This document shows, one piece after another, positions 1 through 8,597 of a stretch of DNA of 64,000 nt. The stretch comes from Acanthamoeba sp. SK_2022b (Eukaryota > Discosea > Longamoebia > Acanthamoebidae): positions 1 to 64,000 of the forward strand of contig JANDJZ010000111.1 of the NCBI GenBank assembly GCA_027943245.1, given 5' to 3'. Every line of letters starts with the position of its first letter. Position 1 is the stretch's first letter. A program made the translations under genes and the position numbers. Under the pieces are notes generated by a model, which was given only the letters and a program-made list of their open reading frames with translations, made no database searches and was not told the DNA's origin.

Positions 1-88
1 CTAACCCTAACCCTAACCCTACCCCTAACCCTAACCCTAATTTGTTAACCCTAAGCCCTAACCCATTTATAAGCCCTAACCTGAAAAG
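1..88. repeat. Terminal telomere repeats (CCCTAA)n, degenerate inward
   Basis: The window opens with CCCTAA hexamers in the orientation expected at a left chromosome end. The first 40 bases are nearly perfect, with one variant unit. After that come broken copies spaced by AT-rich bases up to about position 88. This marks the physical or near-physical chromosome end. Confidence 0.93.
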
Positions 89-841
89 TCATGTTATACA
101 TATGGTTAGACTCGCCTCGATGTGCTGAGCACGACGCACTTTATGGCGCATTGTATAAATGGTTTGTTGCAGAGTTAGCTCAATTTTTAGTTACGGTGCA
201 ATCACCCAGTATGGGTCCAAATTTTAAAAGTTGTGTTTTACATACTATCTGATAGCTCTTACTGAGCTGAATACAACGCACTTAACCACGCGCAAAACGG
301 AGACACGGATGCAGAGTTATCGCGTTTCCAAAATTGGCAATGTGACTTGCGAAAATTTCTAAGTCCGTTGGCCTCACCAGTCAAATCAGCTCTCTTGTAC
401 TATGAGTGAGTAACCTCAAAACACTTGTATACCCCATTAACCCCCCCAAAAACACGTTTCCCGCTGTCCGTTTTGCTCTAGCTATTTTTGTTAGCCCACA
501 ATTGAATTTACAACCCTTTTCGCCTCATACAAAATTTTGTGAGTCCTCTCTGCATACAATGTCTCATCTTCTATGACCGACTTGTATATCAAACTGATGC
601 CTGAATTATGTTCTATCACAGAAAATTTAGTTCATTGTATACCGATACGTAATACCAGAGATCAATAAAATTCTTGACAATATTAAATCGATAATAAATA
701 TTGTTAATTGTCTATCTCCGGTACTTGGATAGATCATGAATTTTCAATAGGTGCAACAGATAGAGCGTAAGTTATAGTATATTTACAATACTTAACATTT
801 GGTGTAAAAAAAAGAGGTAAAGCAGGAGACCCACCGGTATA
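89..841. other. AT-rich subtelomeric spacer, no gene seen
   Basis: This stretch is clearly richer in A and T than the chromosome body and has no open frame worth calling. It still contains ordinary CpG dinucleotides, unlike the next unit. It lies between the terminal telomere tract and an interstitial telomere block, so it may be a remnant of an insertion or of an older chromosome end. Confidence 0.6.
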
Positions 842-860
842 CCCCTAACCCTAACCCTAA
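842..860. repeat. Interstitial telomere repeat block
   Basis: Three consecutive CCCTAA units, in the same orientation as the terminal tract, directly precede the recombinase-bearing unit. A second block lies at its other end (4752-4764). Confidence 0.9.
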
Positions 861-874
861 ACAAAAGTCTTCTT

Positions 875-1141
875 TTATTTTTTTCCAAGTCTAGCCAATG
901 ACTTGTGTGGCCTCTTGCATATCTTAGGTTGCAAATGAAGTTCATGAAGAGGGGCTGCTCGAGACTTGGTCTTGAAAGGCTTGAAGGGCAAGGACTTGGC
1001 CAAGGGCAGGGGGCTGGCAGGTGCTCGTCGATAGACCGTTGTAGATGGCTCTGGCACTTGGACTGTTGCTGGCTTGTTGACTGGCATGGCAGGCATGGAT
1101 GGCCAGAGTGCTTTATAGTGGTAGTGGATGTAGTTGGCCAT
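875..1141 (-). CDS. Possible small basic protein of the subtelomeric element
   Basis: An 88-codon frame runs divergently from the recombinase gene. The C-terminal third is rich in Lys, Arg and Pro; the N-terminal part is Pro/Ala-rich with several internal Met codons. No domain is recognised. A TATATAAA sequence lies at 1168-1175, only about 27 bp upstream of the first ATG, so a downstream ATG near 1099 may be the real start. The frame could be a chance opening in a CpG-poor region. It is listed because it ends close to the telomere-block boundary and is free of stops. Confidence 0.3.
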   Translation of the reverse strand: MANYIHYHYKALWPSMPAMPVNKPATVQVPEPSTTVYRRAPASPLPLAKSLPFKPFKTKSRAAPLHELHLQPKICKRPHKSLARLGKK

Positions 1142-1235
1142 AGTGTGGTTCGAGTGGAGTGTAGCTGTATATAAATGACTGGCAGGGTTGCTGCAGTTTT
1201 ATACCTGGGCCAGAGTCATGTATCCATTGACTTTT

Positions 1236-1375
1236 CATCCTGTTCCACTGTTGTGTACTGTGCTGTACTGTCCAACAGTGTAATCCCTTGGAATTTCATC
1301 CTGTTCCACTGCTGTGTACTGTGCTGTACCATACAACAGTGTAATCCCTTGGAATTGCATCCTGTTCCCCTGTCC
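1236..1375. repeat. 61-bp tandem repeat, about 2.3 copies
   Basis: Near-identical units begin around 1236, 1297 and 1358 (offset 61 bp). Each contains a TGTGTACTGTGCTGTAC-like core and an ATCCCTTGGAAT-like core. The array lies about 230-370 bp upstream of the recombinase start codon. Confidence 0.8.
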
Positions 1376-1408
1376 TCCTGGTGACTTGAACAACCAGGAG
1401 TGAATGCC

Positions 1409-1486
1409 ATTGGTAACACAGAGGGAGTTGATGTCATTGGTTGCATAATGGGAGTTGCAGTCATTGGTCAGCTGTGTGAATAAATA
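1409..1486 (+). promoter_or_regulatory. Promoter-like block: three evenly spaced ATTGG boxes and a TATA-like site
   Basis: Inverted CCAAT boxes (ATTGG) lie at 1409-1413, 1436-1440 and 1463-1467, exactly 27 bp apart. They are followed by AATAAATA at 1479-1486, about 116 bp before the recombinase ATG at 1602. The arrangement looks like a working upstream region for that gene. This is based on sequence only. Confidence 0.55.
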
Positions 1487-1601
1487 GCCAGCACCCAGCA
1501 GCACAATTTCATCATTACACTACTCCCTGCTACTTCACCAACTACTCTCACCACAATCATCATCAACCCATCAAGAGCTACTGCCTGCCTGCCTGCCTGC
1601 C

Positions 1602-2239
1602 ATGGAGAATCCCAACAAGACTGAGCTTTCAAGTGCCAAGCAAGCAGACCAGGCCTATGTTGCCAAGCTTCAAGAGTTCAGGGATGCTGGAGTGCTCTAT
1701 GGTAAACCTCCCTTAACCCTTCTGCTAGAATCCTTTTTGTTTTTTTTTTTACAATACACTTACCTTTAATTTTCTCTTGCAGAGTTGGAGGATATCAAGG
1801 ACAGCCCCAGAAAGCCTCGTTTTTATGGCTTGACTGGAAAGGAACTGCTGAGTGTGCCTCATGTGCAAGCATGGCTGGATGACAAGAACTCTCTTGCTCT
1901 GAGCATGGCCAGACCAGAGGTACCACCACCACCACCACCACCACCACCCACTCTTGCTTGGTTGGCTTACCTGCATATATTCTTGTTGTTGTTGTTGTTG
2001 TTGTTGGTGATGATGATGCTGGTGGCCATATAAATCAGGTTGTTGCTCAAATTGAGAGGAACCTCAAGGACCCTCATGCACCCCAGCTAGTTAATATCAG
2101 GGATGCCAAGAAGGCTCTCAAGGATATGTCTTCAGCTCTTGGCAACTTCTTTGGATTCTGGAAGAAGTTTAAAGGTATAACTACAACTTCATATGTACTG
2201 GTTTTTATTTAGTGAATGCTGCCACATAAATTGACATGT

Positions 2240-2278
<39 letters not shown>

Positions 2279-3473
2279 GATCTTTCTCTGGTGCAGATCT
2301 TCCTCCCTCCATTGCCCTGCTCCAGGATCCTGAGAGGGTAAAGGAGTGGATCACCTGGCTGGAGGCCTATTATGGTCCAGGTTCAACAGTCAGGAACAAG
2401 TGCTGGCTGGTCAAGGGCTTTGTCAAGTTCCTCAGGACTGAGCTCAAGGAGGCCACCAACAAGGAGCTCACCAACCTCATTGTTTGCAAGAAGCTATTGG
2501 GGAGAGCAGCTAACAGGCACAAGCTCCAAGCAGCAAAGAATAGAGTGCTGCTAGCAGATGAGAAGCACATGACTGCCAATGGTAAAACAATACCCCTTCT
2601 CTCACATGCATACACAGTATCCATGTATATGCTAGACTCTGACTTTACATTCTCTCTCTGTGTGTATGTGTGTATATATATATATCTATACACCTGGTCT
2701 TAATAGGCAAGTTCTTTACCAAAGAGGAGGGAGTGGCATTCTTCTCATGGCTCCTCAAGGAATGGGCAGCCCATGTTGACCTCTTCTGTAAAATCAGAAC
2801 TCCAGCTGAGATAAGCCAGCTCCCTGGCAAGTCAAGGAAGCTCAGGAGGAGGAGAGCCCTGCTTCTCCAGAGGTGTCTCATGGGCATGATGCTTTACCTT
2901 GGTGGTGGTCTGAGAAAGCAGGTCTTTGTGAACCTCTATGTGGACCACCTCAAGTGGGATGAGGAGGAGATGGTCATGCAGGTTGGTGATGAAAAGGTCA
3001 CCAGGGTCAATACAGACCACCTGCCTCTGCCTCCCCAACTCTTTACCTACATAGAGTTCTTCAAGCAGAGGGTGAGGCCTTTCCTCTGCAAAGACCCTGC
3101 TCAGCCTCCCTTGGCTCTCTGGCTCAGCTCTGGTGGCATGCCTCTCAGCACCACCACATTTGCTCTCCAGCTCAATGCCCTGGTCAAGGAGTTCAACCCT
3201 GAGCTCACCACCACAGCCATAGACTTCAGGAGGATGACTTGCACTGACATCTTTGCTGGTGCTCCTCCTCCTCCTCCTCCTCCACCACCACCACCACCAC
3301 CACCACACACTCACATATAATTATACCCATGACAGAGAGAATTCCTATGGAGGAAGGTGAGACTCTGGAGCACTTCCACAACCGGTTCAGTGACTACCTG
3401 GGAGTGTCAGTCAAAATCATGAAGAGTGTCTATAACAGGTGTCAAGTTGTACCCTCTTTTGCACTTCCCTCTA

Positions 3474-3509
<36 letters not shown>

Positions 3510-4038
3510 TCACTCTTTTTTGACATAACCACCATGCAGGCATGATCTTCACAAGAAGCACAAGGGCACTCTCAAGGCAGCCAATTCTGGCAAGGTGGCT
3601 GAGGCTGATGGCAAGGTCATGGCTGAGGTGGAGAGGAAGATGGCTTCAGCTCTTGAGCCAGAGGCCAAGGTCCAGAGAGTCAACATGAAGAAACGCCAGG
3701 CCAGAGTCACTGCTGACGACAGTCAGTGGGAGGCCATCTCTGGCCACAAGAGAAGACAGCAGAAGAGGAGGAAGAAGGAGGAAGAAGAGGAAGCAGAGGA
3801 AGCAGAGGAAGAAGAGGAAGAGGAGGTAGAAGAGGAAGAGGAGGAAGATGAGGTAGAAGAGGTCTATGGTGAAGTGGAAGAGATACAGCAGATCAGAGTT
3901 GGCGAGGCTGGACAGCTGGAAGTCCTGGTCAAGTGGGCTGGCTACTCAGCTGACTTTAACAGCTGGGAGCCTTTTGACCAGATGGGAAATGCCCTTGAAT
4001 GTGTTGAGGCTTTCCTACTCCAGGCGAATCTGTTCTGA
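1602..4038 (+). CDS. Tyrosine-recombinase-like protein with C-terminal chromodomain
   Basis: Seven exons join in frame: 1602-1701, 1783-1919, 2039-2174, 2297-2581, 2707-3258, 3336-3438 and 3540-4038. They give 603 residues with no break. The C-terminal half of the recombinase region has the spaced hallmarks of tyrosine recombinases: an Arg in GGGLRKQ (about residue 289), an FRRMT box (about 394-395) resembling the second catalytic Arg, and LGVSVKIMKSVYNR with a candidate nucleophile Tyr near residue 436. A basic segment and a long Glu tract follow. The last 60 residues resemble a chromodomain (LVKWAGYS, then WEPFDQM). The family usually cuts and rejoins DNA through a 3'-phosphotyrosine; the chromodomain may steer the protein to methylated histone H3. 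The expected third-box His/Trp is not obvious. A Crypton-like assignment is inference; it could also be a domesticated recombinase. Confidence 0.75.
2235..2276. repeat. (TG)n microsatellite in a recombinase intron
   Basis: A TG dinucleotide run lies in the intron 2175-2296. Other introns of the same gene carry CCA, TTG, CTC and CT/CA runs, so short tandem repeats fill most of its introns. Confidence 0.85.
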
Positions 4039-4751
4039 ACACTTGACAACACAAAAAACCACCAGGTATTCTTTAACAGAAAGCAACAACAACAACAACA
4101 AATACAGTTTGTTTTTGCCATCTTATCTTGCTATGTTTTTTCAAGGGTTGTTTGTTTAGAGATGATATCTTTTACTTTGGTTGTTGTTGTTGTTGTTGTT
4201 GTTGTTGGTGTGTTTGTGTGTGTATGTGTTACTGATTTTGAGTTTATAGGGAGCATAGCACCACACACACACAGACACACAAGACACACATATGCCAAAC
4301 ACATACGTTACAAAGGTAAAAAATACGACTTGTAAATTGTCTTTCACTGCAGAATCACCTCTGAACCTGGGCAAACTACATATCATCCTGTAGCCTGTAA
4401 TATTCCCAGTCAGATGCACTCCTCTAATAATTGCCTTATTACCACATTGCAAAGCTCGCGGAAGATTGTATATGGACACTATCAGCTACGCAAACATTGT
4501 TTTCAATATTTCTCCTCAATGGCTGAGTTTCTGAAGCTCTACATAGGCTCATTTTGAAGAGCTCATGCTCTACTACAAGTATGTATTTGTTTAGTGTTGA
4601 GCAACAATCCCGCAACCGTAAAATATAATTATTTCTGTTGAATTTTTTGAACAATTCTGCCAAAAATATACCAACTTTGCCAAAAAAGCCTAGTAACCAT
4701 ATCAACATGTTGGCAAACATGTCAGACAACTACTATTGCGTGCTGTAGCCT
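4039..4751. other. AT-rich 3' part of the subtelomeric element
   Basis: After the recombinase stop there is a (CAA)n run near 4087, a (GTT)n run at about 4180-4206, and GT/CA-rich sequence to 4285. AT-rich sequence then runs to the telomere block. A 96-codon minus-strand frame (4439-4729) has a hydrophobic start but no recognisable domain, and I do not call it. Polyadenylation signals for the recombinase probably lie here. Confidence 0.55.
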
Positions 4752-4764
4752 AAACCCTAACCCT
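4752..4764. repeat. Second interstitial telomere repeat block
   Basis: TAAACCCTAACCC, two telomere units in the same orientation as the chromosome end, closes the recombinase-bearing unit on its centromere side. Confidence 0.8.
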
Positions 4765-5990
4765 CTATATTACTTCTTTCTGCCCAGACCTGGTCCAGGC
4801 ACATATAATTGTTGTAGATGCACAAACCTTCTGCCCAGCATTGGTCTGAGTTTTGTTGTTTCGCCCATTGCCATAAGCCCTTGCATTTCCCCAGTTGGGC
4901 TGTTGCATGTAGATGTGTAAGCACCTCCATTGCCATCTCTGTTGCATCATTGCCATGTAGGAACTTGCACTTCATCTCCACTGTGTTGGTAAGCCACCTG
5001 ACCAGGTTGGAAATGTGTGTCACCTTGTTCCAGATCATGTTGTCATGCTGTCTTCTGTCACTATCCTCATCACACACCCACGCCAGTGGTCTCTTTCACT
5101 TTCTTGTTGGGTTGGGCTGCAGTCCCAGTGTGTGCAATCTCTCCTCCTTGGCATAGAAGATCACATGGATGTTGCTTTGATTTCGTTTTGCCTGTTCTTG
5201 GTCATTCAGCCCAGGTCTGGCTGCACTGCCATCCACTGGTCCTTGTTGTATACTGGATGCTGCATCTGTTGCCTCAGAATTGTTATGCCTTTGTTGAGAT
5301 GGGAATGGGATGGGTTGATGTGCACCTTGCACTCCTGCTTCAAGTTTGTCTCATTGTTTCAGCTTGCTTGTTGTGTGTGTTGGCAGTGGGGCAACTTGGT
5401 TGGATTGTTGGTGTGGTGGTGCTGTGGTGACAACCAAGGGAGGAGGCCTTTGTTGCACAGGGCAAGCCAACACTGCCTGATGGCTGAGATTGCTGTGAGT
5501 TGCTGCTGCTGCTGTTGTGGAGGCAGTGCCATGACAATGACTTGCATGGCCCAGAGAGGTGATGGTGTCACTGCTCTTGTGGCCACCAATGCAGCCAGAT
5601 GGTGCTGCTGTAGTTGATGGTACTGCTGTAGAGCAAGCACAGCACTTCTACCCATGCCATGGCTACTGCCACCACCACCACTGCCACTGCCACTGCTGCT
5701 TGGGTTGCTTGCTGGTGCTGGTAGAATTTGCACTGGGTGGTGTGACCCAGTCAGGGCTGTAGCTGCTGTCATTGCTAATCTGTGTGTTGTGGGCTGTCCT
5801 GCTGTGACTGGTCGGGCAATCTCTGCTGGTGAAGACAATGATGCTGGCACTGTTGTAGATGAAAGATCATGTGAGTGTGACATGTCTTTGGGTAGAGACT
5901 GGAGCTTCTTGTTGGGGGGGGTTGTTTGCTTGAGGTGTGGGCTTGGAGTGACACTGACCATTGCTCCACTGAAACACCAAATTGCATCAT
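4765..5990 (-). pseudogene. Possible decayed minus-strand gene, Gln/Ser/Thr-rich
   Basis: Minus-strand pieces at about 5961-5359, 5332-5096 and 5077-4757 read like consecutive parts of one protein. The first is a Ser/Thr/Pro-rich and Gln-rich region, the last a Trp- and Cys-containing region ending just inside the telomere block. The last two pieces are in different frames with only about 18 bp between them, too little for an intron, so at least one frameshift is needed. No family is recognised. CpG is nearly absent. Both the existence and the limits of this gene are uncertain. Confidence 0.3.
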
Positions 5991-6149
5991 AGCTGTTGGT
6001 TTTGGTGTGCAGATTGTTTCTCCAATTTAGTAAAACTGCTTACCTTTTACATGCCCTTGCTGTTACTGTTGTCAAATTATTTGTGGCTGCTGGGTGACAT
6101 TTATTCTTCCCCTGCCCCTGTCTGGGCAGAAATATATCATCTTTAATAC

Positions 6150-6563
6150 TTACTTAGCTGTGATGAGTTCCACTACTGCTTGTGCTGGGACAAGAGAAGT
6201 ATGGCTCCCACCTTCCTGCAGTGCCATGAGCTCATCTGACTGGATGATGTGGCAGGCAACTTCCACTGGTTGGAGTATGACATTGCCCAATGCAATGCCA
6301 TAGCACATGTCGAGGCAGTGCAATGAGAAGGAGGCTGTGGCCAATAAAAAAAGAAGCAAAAACTTGAGTGCATGCTTGAGGTCAGCAAGCTCCAATCCCT
6401 CTGCAATCAAGTTGGTGAGGATGGAGTTTGGCAGATTTTCAATGGTGGCATCAGCCAGCTGTGTGGAGTGCAAGCAGAGGCTCTTGACCTCACACATGAC
6501 CTCACAGACCTCACAGATGATGCCACTAATTTGATGGATCAAATTGCCAGTGTGGCTGAGCAA
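6150..6563 (-). pseudogene. Possible exon or gene remnant, helical, Cys/Leu-rich
   Basis: A 137-codon minus-strand opening reads as a long, probably helical protein with regularly spaced Leu, Ile and Val and a hydrophobic run of about 15 residues. It looks more protein-like than a chance frame, but the ends do not show a clear gene structure and no family is recognised. It may belong with the flanking minus-strand pieces at 6678-7040 and 4765-5990 as one decayed gene. Confidence 0.3.
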
Positions 6564-6677
6564 TCTGATATGAATCCAATGTTTACAGTGTGTCGCCCCC
6601 TGTTGCAGCCTTGTTGCAGTGCTTACTTGGATACTAAATCTCTCATATCAGTGGGTCACACCAATGCTGCCACCCCT

Positions 6678-7040
6678 TCAAGCTTGATTGGTGGCAAGCA
6701 TCCAGGTGGCAGACCATAGGCTTGCAGCAAAGCAGTCTGCCACACAACTGCCACCCTCTTGTTTGCTGGACCTCCTTGCCTGTGCACCATCATCATATAT
6801 CATTTGCTCCACAGTGGCAGCTTGACCTCCAGTGTCAAGTCTCTCCCTAGTGAAGGAACATCTAGTGCCAACAATGAGGAGAACAAGTATGTACCAGCTT
6901 GCACTGACAGCGCCACCTTGCTTACTTTGCCATTGCTTCCCTGTAGGCTCCTTGTTGCACACAAGTGGGAGCTTCTTGCATGTGAATATGACAGTGATGT
7001 TCTGGAAAGCATCTTTGACTTCCAGCAAGGAATCTGCCAT
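6678..7040 (-). pseudogene. Possible exon or gene remnant, minus strand
   Basis: A 120-codon opening begins with a plausible mixed segment (residues 1-40 with paired Cys and Lys) and becomes less convincing after a hydrophobic stretch. An overlapping opening in a second minus-strand frame (7123-6800) is equally long, so the true frame is unclear. Not recognised. Confidence 0.22.
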
Positions 7041-7414
7041 GCAAGAGCTGGTGCCCTTCCTCCAGGTGCCATGACCATTTCTGGTACAAGGCCATCCCTC
7101 TCCTGTGTTCCCATCCTAACCAAAATGTTGCTGTGCAGAACATGCCTCTGCCTTCACTGCCTTTACAGGTGACCATGCCACAGCCTGATGCACCCACCCC
7201 AACCCAAAGTGGTAATTAAAATACTTATTTTATTTTTACTGGCAGGGGTGGTGTTGGTCATTCCCTCCACACCCACATGCCTCCACTTTGTGCTGCCACA
7301 CCCAACCACCTACCCCAACCAAGCACCACATGTGTACATGGCGCTTTTGGTGACAGGTCAAGGCCTTGATCTAACCTCACTGCATGACTCTCTCTCTCTC
7401 TCTCTCTCTGAATC

Positions 7415-7663
7415 ATGGCCCACACACTTTTCACATCAGGTGGAGCACAAGCAAAGGCCATTGCACTGGCCAAGTTCTCAACAGTCTGCAAGCAGAACCT
7501 GCTTGTGGGTGGACACAATGCACTCAATGGCCACCTCAGGGAGTTCTTCGACCACAAGATCACCAAGAAGGTGGGCCAGTTTGATGAGGAGATGCTCTAT
7601 GTAGACATGTCTGAGAAGGAGCTCATCAGCGTCATTCAAGAGGACCTGACCAAGATCAACTGA
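7415..7663 (+). CDS. Unknown protein, C-terminal exon
   Basis: A clean 82-codon stretch ends at a TGA at 7661-7663. A CAG acceptor at 7438-7440 suggests the real exon starts at 7441 and that earlier exons lie upstream, but I could not join any with confidence. The C-terminal part is acidic (DEEMLYVDMSEKELISVIQE) with predicted helices. It is the last coding-like item of the CpG-poor subtelomeric zone and sits at its inner edge. No family is recognised. Confidence 0.4.
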   Translation: MAHTLFTSGGAQAKAIALAKFSTVCKQNLLVGGHNALNGHLREFFDHKITKKVGQFDEEMLYVDMSEKELISVIQEDLTKIN

Positions 7664-7679
7664 GTCCACGAAGATAACT

Positions 7680-7812
7680 TCTCAGGCGGGGTGGGGAGAG
7701 GCAGGGAGAAGGCGGGGAGAGGTGGGGTGGGGAGAAGGTGGGGAGAGGCGAGGCGTGGAGAAGCCGAGGAGAGGCGGGGCGGGTAGAAAGTGGGAAGAGG
7801 CAGGGTGGGTAG
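7680..7812. repeat. G-rich minisatellite (GGCGGGGTGGGGAGA-like)
   Basis: Imperfect repeats of GGGGAGAGGC and GGTGGGGAGAAGG run through this stretch on the plus strand. G-runs of three or more recur, so G-quadruplex formation is possible. The array marks the switch from the CpG-poor subtelomere to CpG-rich chromosome. Confidence 0.75.
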
Positions 7813-7850
7813 AATGCGTGCACCGAACCACCATGCTCATGGCCCCGCCG

Positions 7851-8162
7851 CCCGCCACGCCGCCCACCACGCCGACCACCACGCCGACCACCACGCCAAC
7901 AACACCGACCGCTACACCGCATCAAAGACCACGCTTACCGCTGCCACCGCCCTCACCGCCATGCCGACGACCACACCAACGACGGCCATGCCAACCACGC
8001 TGCTGACGACCACGCTGCTGACGACCACGCTGATGACGACCACGCTGACGACGACCACTCCACCGACCACCACACTGCCGACGACCACTCCGACGACGAC
8101 CACACCACCGACGACCACATCTTCAACGACAGCAAGGAACTTGACATCCTGCAGAGACAGTG
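7851..8162 (+). repeat. CCACGCYGACGA-type tandem repeats with a His/Asp-rich frame
   Basis: Tandem units built from GACCACGCTGAC cover most of this region. In one plus frame the 3' half reads as His/Asp/Ala repeats (DHAADDHAADDHADDDH) and then leaves the repeat as IFNDSKELDILQRQ before a TGA at about 8160. An AATAAA follows about 20 bp later. Another frame gives a Thr-rich product and runs to 8284. The His/Asp frame does not continue through the 5' part of the array without a shift, so I record it as a repeat with possible coding use. Confidence 0.45.
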
Positions 8163-8597
8163 AGCTGAACAACGTTGTGAACAATAAATGTGTGAGTCTC
8201 GTGAGCGGGATCCATCAGGTTGTGGAGATGAGAAGGCGGCGTTGTTGGGCTACTACGCTGCTCTCGTCCCCTTGGCGAGGCTAGCAAAGGTAAAACCGCG
8301 GTCTCTACTACTACGCCGCTCAGTTTCTCAATTAACGTGGTCTACGTGGCTAAGCATTAGCGCACTCCATTGGCCAACCAGAGATCTGCCGCCTACTACT
8401 AATTTATCTTTTTAGAGATGAAGCGAAAATTTGCTGAGAAATGGTATACTCCCCACGCATATCTCAGCGAAACCTTGCAGAAAATGGCGCAACGACCTTT
8501 TTAAAGCCGCAGAGGGTGCCTCTGGCGGCCACAATCATCAACACAACTTGCTACGACACTCCCAACTGCCACGGCCGCATAGCATCCCAACACGCAA
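8163..8597. promoter_or_regulatory. Upstream region of the CBS gene, no gene seen
   Basis: About 430 bp separate the repeat array from the CBS-protein start codon. The sequence is mixed GC, with no coding-like frame. It should hold the promoter and leader of the CBS gene; I could not pick out a definite TATA box. Confidence 0.4.

Larger units (their letters stand above)
861..4751 (+). mobile_element. Candidate telomere-inserted tyrosine-recombinase/chromodomain element
   Basis: The unit is bounded on both sides by short telomere-repeat blocks in the same orientation. Inside is an intact multi-exon gene (1602-4038) for a tyrosine-recombinase-like protein with a chromodomain. Upstream lie a promoter-like block and a 61-bp tandem repeat; downstream is about 700 bp of AT-rich, microsatellite-bearing sequence. 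I saw no terminal inverted repeats, no long terminal direct repeats and no reverse transcriptase, which fits a Crypton-like element better than a DIRS element. Telomere-associated tyrosine-recombinase elements (TATE) are known in trypanosomatids; calling this an analogue is inference. The exact ends are uncertain. The unit is strongly CpG-depleted. Confidence 0.6.

Noticed and set aside
4439..4729. 96-codon minus-strand opening with hydrophobic start next to the telomere block
   Set aside because: It lies in AT-rich sequence with no conserved motif or intron evidence and is probably a chance frame.
861..4751. DIRS-like retroelement
   Set aside because: No reverse transcriptase, RNase H or methyltransferase frame is present and no inverted or split direct repeats were seen at the ends.
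5017..5617. Plus-strand openings rich in Cys, Trp and Leu
   Set aside because: They are antisense to CAG/CTG-like repeats and Gln-rich minus-strand sequence; the composition is typical of a shadow frame.
7680..8162. CRISPR-like direct repeats
   Set aside because: The units are short, imperfect and contiguous with no unique spacers; this is minisatellite DNA in a eukaryote.
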